Shown: positions 57,445 to 64,000 of the stretch, one piece after another
How the letters are laid out: each line of letters begins with the position of its first letter
How positions within the stretch are numbered: the first letter of the stretch is position 1
From: Mycobacterium sp. 236(2023)
GTDB taxonomy: Bacteria; Actinomycetota; Actinomycetes; Mycobacteriales; Mycobacteriaceae
Direction: 5' to 3'
Assembly (NCBI RefSeq): GCF_029623955.1
Contig: NZ_JARSBP010000001.1
Location: 372,001 to 436,000, forward strand
DNA length: 64,000 nucleotides
Notes under the pieces: model-generated
The model's database searches: none
Told to the model about the DNA's origin: nothing
What the model saw: only the letters and a program-made list of their open reading frames with translations
Program-made: the position numbers and the translations under genes

Positions 57445-58683
57445 CTACACACCATGACGCTGAATGCCGCTAGTCCAGAACGCGATCACACCGAGCGCCA
57501 CCACGGCGGCGCCGGCGATCACCGAGGACGGCGGCAGCGTGAAAGCCAGTGTGAGACAACCGATCAGGCCGACTGCCGGAACAATGCGGCAGCCCAACGT
57601 CCAAGCGGACGCGTTGGCGATCGCGTAGTACAGCAGCACCCCGAACGACGAGAACCCGATCGCGCCGCGCACGTCCACGACCGCGGCGACGACCGCCACC
57701 ACGACACCGACGGCGAGCTCGGCGTGGTGCGGCGTCGCGTGGCGCGGATGCACGGCGGCCAGCGTGCGCGGCAGGTAGCCGTCGCGTGCCATCGCCAGCG
57801 TGGTGCGGGACACCCCGAGCAGCAGCGCCAGCAGGGCGCCCAGCGCCGCGACGGCCGCGCCGACGCTGACGAAGGGACTCAGCCCCGGGAACCCCGCCGC
57901 GCGCACGGCGTCCGACAACGGCGCGGTGGCCGCGGCCAGACCCGCGCTGCCCAGTTGCGCCAGCACCGTCACCGCGACCGCCGCGTACACGACCAGCGCG
58001 ATGGCGAGCGCCAGAGCGACGGCCCGGGGGATCGTCCTCGCCGGATCGCGGACCTCCTCGCCGAGCGTGGCGATGCGCGCGTACCCGGCGAACGCGAAGA
58101 ACAGCAGGCCCGCCGCCTGCAGGACCCCGTACACCGTCACGTCGTCGCCCAGCGCGAGCCTGGACACCTCAGCGCCCCCCGAACCGAGGATCACGACCAC
58201 GACGACTGCCAGCAGCGCGAGCACCAGCGCGACGATGACGCGCGTCAGCGCCGCCGACCGTTGCACACCGGCGTAGCCGACGGCCGTCAGTGCGACCACG
58301 GCTCCGACCGCCACCGCGTTGGCATGCGCCGGCCACACATAGAAACCGACGGTCAGGGCCATCGCCGCACACGACGCGGACTTCCCGACGACGAAACTCC
58401 ACCCGGCCGCATGGCCCCAGAACGGTCCGAGCCGCTCGCGACCGTAGACGTACGTGCCGCCGGACTGCGGATTCCGCGCAGCCAGCCGGGCCGACGACAT
58501 CGCATTGCAGACCGCGACGAGGGCGGCGACGGCCAGCCCGATGAGCATCCCGGTGCCCGCGGCGCCCGCGGCGGGTGCCAGCGCGACGAAGATTCCCGCC
58601 CCGATCATGGACCCGAGGCCGAGTGTGACGGTGTCGAACAATCCGAGACGACGACGTAACACCGACTCGTCGGGCAGGCCCAC
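57445..58683 (-). CDS. APC family amino acid permease
   Basis: 412 residues from GTG 58683, about twelve membrane helices. The APC signature TVTLGLGSMIGAGIFVALAPAAG lies in helix 1, and ARNPQSGGTYVYGRERLGPFWGHAAGW is typical. Helix 6 region ALLFFAFAGYARIATLGEEVRDP-like carries the FAGY/E block. Amino acid or amine importer; substrate unknown. The GTG is chosen because TATCGT ends 6 bases upstream within a perfect palindrome shared with the divergent TetR gene. Regulation by that TetR is likely. Confidence 0.9.
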   Translation of the reverse strand: MGLPDESVLRRRLGLFDTVTLGLGSMIGAGIFVALAPAAGAAGTGMLIGLAVAALVAVCNAMSSARLAARNPQSGGTYVYGRERLGPFWGHAAGWSFVVGKSASCAAMALTVGFYVWPAHANAVAVGAVVALTAVGYAGVQRSAALTRVIVALVLALLAVVVVVILGSGGAEVSRLALGDDVTVYGVLQAAGLLFFAFAGYARIATLGEEVRDPARTIPRAVALALAIALVVYAAVAVTVLAQLGSAGLAAATAPLSDAVRAAGFPGLSPFVSVGAAVAALGALLALLLGVSRTTLAMARDGYLPRTLAAVHPRHATPHHAELAVGVVVAVVAAVVDVRGAIGFSSFGVLLYYAIANASAWTLGCRIVPAVGLIGCLTLAFTLPPSSVIAGAAVVALGVIAFWTSGIQRHGV

Positions 58684-58687
58684 CGCG

Positions 58688-58701
58688 CCACGATATCGTG
58701 G
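58688..58701. promoter_or_regulatory. Symmetric promoter-operator, APC permease / tandem TetR
   Basis: CCACGATATCGTGG is a perfect 14-base palindrome in the 22-base gap between two divergent GTG starts. It contains TATCGT on each strand (58694-58699 plus, 58690-58695 minus), each exactly 6 bases before its GTG. One element thus appears to act as both -10s and as operator. Confidence 0.7.
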
Positions 58702-58705
58702 GTCG

Positions 58706-59932
58706 GTGGCGCATTCCGCCGGTGATGACCGCATCCGACGTCGGCCGAAGGACCGAAAGGCACAGATCGCGCGCGCCTCGGCCGAGGCGTTCAGTGAGCT
58801 GGGGTATCACGGCGTCAGCATGGAGATGATCGCGTCGCGGGTCGGGATCTCCGCGGCGGCGCTCTACCGCCACTACTCCAGCAAGTACGAGCTGTTCCGC
58901 GATGCGGTGCTCGCGCTCGGGCAGCAGCTCGTCGACGCCACGGCCGACATCGACGGTGACGAACCGCAGGTGGTGATCGACCACCTGGTAGCCGCGCTCG
59001 CCGACATCGCGCTGGCCAACCGTAACTCGGGCGGGCTGTACCGCTGGGAAGGCCGGTACCTGCTTGGCGACGACCAGGCGGCGCTTCTCGACCAGCTCCG
59101 CACCGTGCACGGCCGCATCCACCGGCCGCTGATGGAGCTGCGGCCCGATCTGACCGCCCGGCAGCGCTCGACACTGTCGACGGCGGTGCTGTCCATCCTC
59201 GGCAGCATCGTCGACCACCGCGCGAAACTGCCCGCGGCGCAGGTGCACCGGGTGCTCGCGCAGTTGTCGACCGCGGTGCTCGCCGCCGAGCTGCCCGATG
59301 ACCCGCCCGAGCACCCCGCCGATGCGGAGCCGGCGCGGCCGGCCGTCGAATCCTCGAAATACGAAGCGCTGCTGACCGAATCGATGCGGCTGTTCTACCT
59401 CAACGGGTACCGGGACACCAGCATGGAGGAGATCGCGACGGCTGTCGGCATGCCGACTTCGGGGATCTACAAGTACTTCTCGGGCAAGAGCGACATCCTG
59501 GCTGCGATCTTCCGGCGCGCCTCCGATCGGGTATCGGCCGAACTGGCAGGCATCGTCGCGACGGTGCCCGACCCCGAGGAGGCGTTGGCCGCCGTTCTCG
59601 ACGCCTACGTGGCGCGGTCGTTCGACCAGCCCGAGATGGACTGTGTGTACTACTGCGAGCGGCTCAACATGTCGCCCGCCGATCAGCGCATCGTCCGCGA
59701 CGTGCAGCGCTCGACGGTCGAGTCGTGGGTCGACCTGGTGGTCGCGGTGCGGCCGGAGTGGAGCCCCGGGGAAGCGCGGTTCGCCGTCCACGCCGCGATG
59801 GCCCTGGTCATCGACCTCGGTCGACTGGTGCAGTACGCCACCACCGAGGAGGCCAGACAGACCGTGCAGCGGTTGGTCGAGGTGACGCTGCTGGGCGGCT
59901 ACCGGTTGCGGGCGACGCTTCCCGCCATGTAG
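58706..59932 (+). CDS. TetR regulator with two tandem TetR domains
   Basis: 408 residues, twice the normal TetR size. First helix-turn-helix: KAQIARASAEAFSELGYHGVSMEMIASRVGISAAALYRHYSSKYELFRDAV (about 13-65). Second: YEALLTESMRLFYLNGYRDTSMEEIATAVGMPTSGIYKYFSGKSDILAAIF (about 218-270). Each is followed by its own helical ligand domain, so the gene looks like a fusion or internal duplication; the two halves are clearly different in sequence. Leaderless GTG start. Likely represses itself and the APC permease through the shared palindrome. Ligand unknown. Confidence 0.92.
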   Translation: MAHSAGDDRIRRRPKDRKAQIARASAEAFSELGYHGVSMEMIASRVGISAAALYRHYSSKYELFRDAVLALGQQLVDATADIDGDEPQVVIDHLVAALADIALANRNSGGLYRWEGRYLLGDDQAALLDQLRTVHGRIHRPLMELRPDLTARQRSTLSTAVLSILGSIVDHRAKLPAAQVHRVLAQLSTAVLAAELPDDPPEHPADAEPARPAVESSKYEALLTESMRLFYLNGYRDTSMEEIATAVGMPTSGIYKYFSGKSDILAAIFRRASDRVSAELAGIVATVPDPEEALAAVLDAYVARSFDQPEMDCVYYCERLNMSPADQRIVRDVQRSTVESWVDLVVAVRPEWSPGEARFAVHAAMALVIDLGRLVQYATTEEARQTVQRLVEVTLLGGYRLRATLPAM

Positions 59933-60165
59933 AGCAGGTACAGGACGAGTCCGACGAGCGCGAACTTGCGCGTCTTGGGCGATGCGATGCCCAGGCCGAC
60001 GGCGGTCTCGATCGCTCCGTCGATGTAGACGTGCTGGCGCGTGTTGGTCGGGAAGGCCGACTTGGTGACACCCTCGTAGACCTGCGGGACGACGAAGTGG
60101 GACAGGCCGGTTCCGGCGAGGGCGAGACCGGCAACCGTGGCGGCACGCGAGTTTTCGTTGGGCAC
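59899..60165 (-). CDS. Small membrane protein, DoxX-like
   Basis: 88 residues. Two or three hydrophobic segments: TVAGLALAGTGLSHFVVPQVYEG, IDGAIETAVGLGIA and FALVGLVLYLLYMAGSVA. The GLSHFVVPQVYE motif resembles the N-terminal part of DoxX-related proteins of actinobacteria. Starts with GTG 6 bases after TAGGAT, whose TAG is the stop of the upstream monooxygenase gene. Overlaps the TetR end by 34 bases. Role unknown, possibly linked to the monooxygenase. Confidence 0.7.
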   Translation of the reverse strand: MPNENSRAATVAGLALAGTGLSHFVVPQVYEGVTKSAFPTNTRQHVYIDGAIETAVGLGIASPKTRKFALVGLVLYLLYMAGSVARNR

Positions 60166-60171
60166 AGCCGG

Positions 60172-60177
60172 ATCCTA
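60172..60177 (-). promoter_or_regulatory. -10 element overlapping a stop codon, small membrane gene
   Basis: Minus strand TAGGAT begins with the TAG stop codon of the flavin monooxygenase gene and ends 6 bases before the GTG at 60165. Confidence 0.45.
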
Positions 60178-61662
60178 GACGATGGTGTAGTCGCTGATCG
60201 GGAAGGCCGTGGCTTCACGGATCGCGTTCTTGGTCGACATGGGTCGCAGCAGCGTCGGTTCGCCCGCCGGGTTGTAGTAGTAGGAGCGTGCGGTCGCGCA
60301 GCTGCCGTTGATGAACAGCGAGTCGCCGAGCAGCTCCGTCATGCGGTCCAGGTACTTGGTGTTGGCTTCCTCGGTGATCTCGAAAGTGGTTGCGCCGCGG
60401 CGCTTCACCTCGCCGAACAGGCGATCCATGTGCCGCATCTGGTATTCCATCGTGTTGAAGAAGTTCAGCCCGAGGAAGGCGTAGGGGCTAGCCAGCGACA
60501 GGTAGTTCGGGAAGTACGGCATCGACACACCCTGGTAGGCCTGGAACCTGGTCTCGCGCCACCACTTTCCGAGGTTGCGGCCCTCGCGGCCGATGACCTC
60601 GATGGCGGGGAAGTTGGCTTCCCAGAGGTCGAATCCGGTGGCGAGCACCAGCGTGTCGATCGTGTTCTTCACGCCGTCATTGCCGACGATGCCGTCGGAT
60701 TCGATCCGAGCGATGCCGTTGTCCTGAAGGTGGACATGCGGTTTGGTGAAAGCGCGGTAATAGCCGTTCGAGAACGTCGGGCGCTTGCAGCCAAAGTCGT
60801 AGTCCGGAGTGAGACGGTCGCGCAACTGCTTGTCGCGGATCGTCGCGAAGCGGTGCATCTTGGCCAGATCGCTGGCCCCGATGTTGAAACGGCCGCGGGT
60901 CTGCCGGTTGTGCAGGACCGCCACCGACACCATCAGCTCGTAGATGGTGTCCGTGACCGCGCGAATTATGCGCTGTGTCAACGGAATCCGGGCGAACAGC
61001 CGCTTGGCGCGCTCGGAGAACCGGAAATCGACCTTGGGGACCACCCAGATCGGCGTGCGCTGATAGACGGTCAGGTCGGCGACCTTCTTCGCGAGCTCCG
61101 GGATGAGCTGCACGGCCGTCGCGCCGGTGCCGATGATGGCGACCTTCTCGCCGGTAGGGTCGTAGGAGTCGTCCCAGGCGGTGGTGTGGACGACGCGTCC
61201 CTCGAACTCGGTGATGCCGGGAATGTCGGGCATGTGCGGCTGCGACAGGAATCCCGTCGCGGTCAGCAGGTACCGAGCCTCGAGCGTCGTGCCGTCGGCG
61301 AGCCCGACCCGCCAGACTTTGGCGTCCTCATCCCAGCGCGCCCCGTCGACGGTCACGTTGAACCGGATGTGGCGGCGCACGTCGTACTTGTCGGCGACGT
61401 CGTCGGCGTACTGCTTGATCTCGTTGCCGGTGGAGAACAGCCGCGACCAGTTCGGGTTCGGCTCGAAGAAGTACGAATACGTGGTGGTCGGGACGTCGAC
61501 CGCCAACCCTGGATAGTGGTTGACGTACCACGTGCCGCCGAGGTCGTCCTCGCGGTCGAGGATCACGAACTTCTCGATGCCCATCCGCTTGAGCTGGATG
61601 GCGGCGCCGATTCCTGCAAACCCGGCCCCCACGATGACCGCGTCGAAATGCTCCGAAGCCAT
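60175..61662 (-). CDS. Flavin-containing Baeyer-Villiger-type monooxygenase
   Basis: 495 residues. FAD motif DAVIVGAGFAGIGAAIQLKRMGI, NADPH motif VAIIGTGATAVQLIPELA, and the BVMO fingerprint FEGRVVHTTAWD (FxGxxxHTxxW, with Asp for the final Pro). The segment DLGGTWYVNHYPGLAVDVPTTTYSY is typical of bacterial cyclohexanone-type monooxygenases. It oxidises ketones or heteroatoms with NADPH and oxygen; mycobacteria carry many. TACCGT ends 6 bases before the ATG. Substrate unknown. Confidence 0.93.
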   Translation of the reverse strand: MASEHFDAVIVGAGFAGIGAAIQLKRMGIEKFVILDREDDLGGTWYVNHYPGLAVDVPTTTYSYFFEPNPNWSRLFSTGNEIKQYADDVADKYDVRRHIRFNVTVDGARWDEDAKVWRVGLADGTTLEARYLLTATGFLSQPHMPDIPGITEFEGRVVHTTAWDDSYDPTGEKVAIIGTGATAVQLIPELAKKVADLTVYQRTPIWVVPKVDFRFSERAKRLFARIPLTQRIIRAVTDTIYELMVSVAVLHNRQTRGRFNIGASDLAKMHRFATIRDKQLRDRLTPDYDFGCKRPTFSNGYYRAFTKPHVHLQDNGIARIESDGIVGNDGVKNTIDTLVLATGFDLWEANFPAIEVIGREGRNLGKWWRETRFQAYQGVSMPYFPNYLSLASPYAFLGLNFFNTMEYQMRHMDRLFGEVKRRGATTFEITEEANTKYLDRMTELLGDSLFINGSCATARSYYYNPAGEPTLLRPMSTKNAIREATAFPISDYTIV

Positions 61663-61668
61663 GCGAGA

Positions 61669-61674
61669 ACGGTA
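61669..61674 (-). promoter_or_regulatory. -10 element of leaderless monooxygenase gene
   Basis: Minus strand TACCGT followed by 6 bases and the ATG at 61662. It lies inside the imperfect repeat GGTACCCCAGGTACC (61671-61685). Confidence 0.5.
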
Positions 61675-61693
61675 CCCCAGGTACCGGGAAGTC

Positions 61694-62419
61694 TTAGCCG
61701 CGGATGGAGCCGGTGCGCGGCGGGTCGAGGGTCGCGATGCAGGTCACGACGCGGTCGCCGTTGGCCCAGGTCTCGGCGGTGGGATAGAGGACGTAGAGCT
61801 GCACCGACTCGTCCAGCATCGACTGCGGCGAGTAACTGGCCAGTTCGGGACTGCATTTCTCGTGGTAGGCCTCCACCTCGGCTTGGCCCGGGAAGTCGCC
61901 GTCGGGCATCGTCAGAACGGCGAACACCTCGCCGGCGTGAGATTCCTCGCAGCTGATCGTCTTCACGGTCAGCACCCGCTCTCCGTCGGGGATCTCGGCG
62001 AGGCAGTCACCGACCTTGACGTCGGTCGCTGTGACGCGGTCGCTGCCCACGGCGACGACGATGAAGATCAGCAGGCCGATGATCCAGACCACCGACAGCG
62101 CAATGCCCGCGATCGCCATGCCACGGCCGCTCTGGTAGTCCTTGGCCTTGATCAGGCCGATCACACCGCAGACGAGGCTGATCAGGACGCCACCGATGAC
62201 GCCGAAGATCAGCGAGACGATCGCCCACCAGTTGGTCCGCTTCGCCGGCGCGAACTGGGGTTGCCCGTACGAGTCCTGGTAGGGCTGCGGAGGTGGCGGA
62301 GGATAGGCGGGCTGGCCATAGGCGGGCTGGTTGTACGCCGGCTGCCCATAGGGCTGCTGACCGTACGGCGGCGGGGGCGGCGGAGACGGCGGCCCGGGAG
62401 GCGGCGGAGGTACGGTCAC
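61694..62419 (-). CDS. DUF4190 membrane protein with Pro/Tyr-rich N-terminus and septum-formation-like domain
   Basis: 241 residues. The first 60 residues are a PPPPP and YGQPAY-type repeat region (five QP-A/Y units). Then two helices of the DUF4190 type (WWAIVSLIFGVIGGVLISLVCGVIGLI and MAIAGIALSVVWIIGLLIFIVVAV). The exported C-terminal part (about 130-240) has paired cysteines (VGDCLAEI, ISCEESHAGEVFAV, EKCSPEL, VTCIATL) as in mycobacterial septum-formation-like domains. GTG start 6 bases after TATCGT. Last gene of the thiC-thiD direction; function unknown. Confidence 0.82.
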   Translation of the reverse strand: MTVPPPPPGPPSPPPPPPYGQQPYGQPAYNQPAYGQPAYPPPPPQPYQDSYGQPQFAPAKRTNWWAIVSLIFGVIGGVLISLVCGVIGLIKAKDYQSGRGMAIAGIALSVVWIIGLLIFIVVAVGSDRVTATDVKVGDCLAEIPDGERVLTVKTISCEESHAGEVFAVLTMPDGDFPGQAEVEAYHEKCSPELASYSPQSMLDESVQLYVLYPTAETWANGDRVVTCIATLDPPRTGSIRG

Positions 62420-62425
62420 GCAGCG

Positions 62426-62431
62426 ACGATA
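62426..62431 (-). promoter_or_regulatory. -10 element of leaderless DUF4190 gene
   Basis: Minus strand TATCGT followed by 6 bases and the GTG at 62419; it lies in the 14-base gap after the hydrolase gene. Confidence 0.5.
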
Positions 62432-62433
62432 GC

Positions 62434-63044
62434 TCAGCGCAGCTGCCGAAGCGCCGCATCGACCGCGAGCGCCGGTACGTCGAGTTTCTTGGATCCGAGG
62501 TCGTGACGCGCGCCGGTCACCTCGACGATCTCGGTGGCTGCGCCGACGAGGGCGGCCGCCGGCCGGATTTCGTCGAGCGTGCCGAATGGATCCGCGGTGC
62601 CGTGGGTGAACACGGTGGGCACCGTGATGCACGGAAGATGCTCGGTGCGGGCGCGTTCGGGCTTGCCGGGTGGATGCAGCGGATAGGAGAACAGCGTCAG
62701 GACGTCGAGCTCCAGGCCGTCTGCAACGGCCATCGACGTCATCCGGCCGCCGTAGGAATGTCCGCCGGCGATGACGGGACCGTCGGCGAGGGTGCGCACG
62801 GCGGCGACGGCCTCGACGATGCCGGCCATGTCGGTGGCCGACGACCCGGACGGCGGGCCCTTGGGGCGGCGGCGTCGGTAGGGCAGGTTGTAGCGGACCG
62901 CGAGCCAGCCGCGGCGCGCCCACTCGTCGCAGAGGGCCTTCAACATCGGCGATTCTCGGCTGCCGCCCGCGCCGTGGGTCAGGGCGACAACGCCTGCGGG
63001 GGTGCCGTCGGGTTCGTGCGCGACGCCGGCGATCTCCTCAAGGG

Positions 63045-63048
<4 letters not shown>
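62434..63048 (-). CDS. Alpha/beta hydrolase, TEX30/dienelactone hydrolase-like (Rv0421c type)
   Basis: 204 residues. Short alpha/beta hydrolase: VVALTHGAGGSRESPMLKALCDEWARRGW for the oxyanion region, nucleophile IAGGHSYGGRM (Ser near 98), acid THGTADPFG and histidine TGARHDLGS. No signal peptide, so cytoplasmic. The ATG overlaps the thiD stop (ATGA), as Rv0421c follows thiD in M. tuberculosis. A part in thiamine or pyrimidine salvage is possible only by position; the reaction is unknown. Confidence 0.85.

Positions 63049-64000
<952 letters not shown>

Noticed and set aside
59725..61956. 743-codon plus-strand frame opposite the flavin monooxygenase
   Set aside because: Composition is that of an antisense shadow; the BVMO fingerprint and both Rossmann motifs are on the minus strand.

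Overview
The window is high-GC actinobacterial DNA and reads as a rapidly growing Mycobacterium (Mycolicibacterium). It carries the mycobacterial core genes fba, rip2, purA, metZ, fgd1 (F420-dependent glucose-6-phosphate dehydrogenase), pta-ackA, pknG-glnH-glnX, mutT3, thiE/thiOSG, lpqL and thiD-thiC. Their order matches the M. tuberculosis Rv0356c-Rv0364 and Rv0389-Rv0423c neighbourhoods as I remember them. I see no rRNA, tRNA, CRISPR array, insertion sequence or phage gene. No stretch longer than 300 bases lacks a gene; the longest gaps are 3030-3284 and 37590-37863.

Layout. 1-10007: core block (DedA fragment, alcohol dehydrogenase, small secreted proteins, fba, membrane protein, DUF3151 protein, zinc exporter zitA with a metal-sensor-type operator, rip2, purA, thioesterase). 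10026-20044: accessory stretch (diguanylate cyclase, P450 with ferredoxin, hydrolase, MMPL exporter with a MarR regulator, SDR with XRE regulator, Na+/H+ antiporter). 20084-23745: divergent PurT-like protein, rhodanese, metZ. 23746-30830: a thiol/flavin module (two DUF899 proteins around a maleylpyruvate-isomerase-like protein, SDR, ArsR-SRPBCC pair, GNAT, three luciferase-like proteins of which the last is strongly shortened). 30841-37589: metallo-hydrolase, fgd1, phosphatase-like protein, pta-ackA, and a STAS protein lying antisense to the ackA end. 37864-40451: SDR, DapB-like reductase and TetR. 40441-45706: pknG-glnH-glnX amino-acid-sensing operon and mutT3. 45707-56191: thiE, then a TPP riboswitch heading a ten-gene same-strand run (thiO, thiS, thiG, SGNH hydrolase, ABC transporter, FAD protein, hydrolase, two M28 lipoprotein peptidases). 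56145-64000: NCS2 and APC permeases, a double-domain TetR regulator, a flavin monooxygenase, and the thiC-thiD-hydrolase operon ending in a DUF4190-type protein.

Regulation is unusually legible. About twenty start codons sit 5-8 bases downstream of an xANNNT (-10) hexamer, most of them TANNNT, as expected for leaderless mycobacterial mRNAs. Several of these -10 elements are embedded in palindromes that look like repressor operators or divergent promoters (zitA, the two SDR genes, arsR, thiE/thiO, APC permease/TetR). Within operons the genes mostly overlap by ATGA, GTGA or TGATG. The most notable points are the symmetric 22-base APC/TetR promoter-operator, the LuxF-like shortened luciferase-fold protein, the PurT-like protein lacking expected catalytic residues, the shared ACACGTGT operator of two distant SDR genes, and the extended TPP-riboswitch operon.
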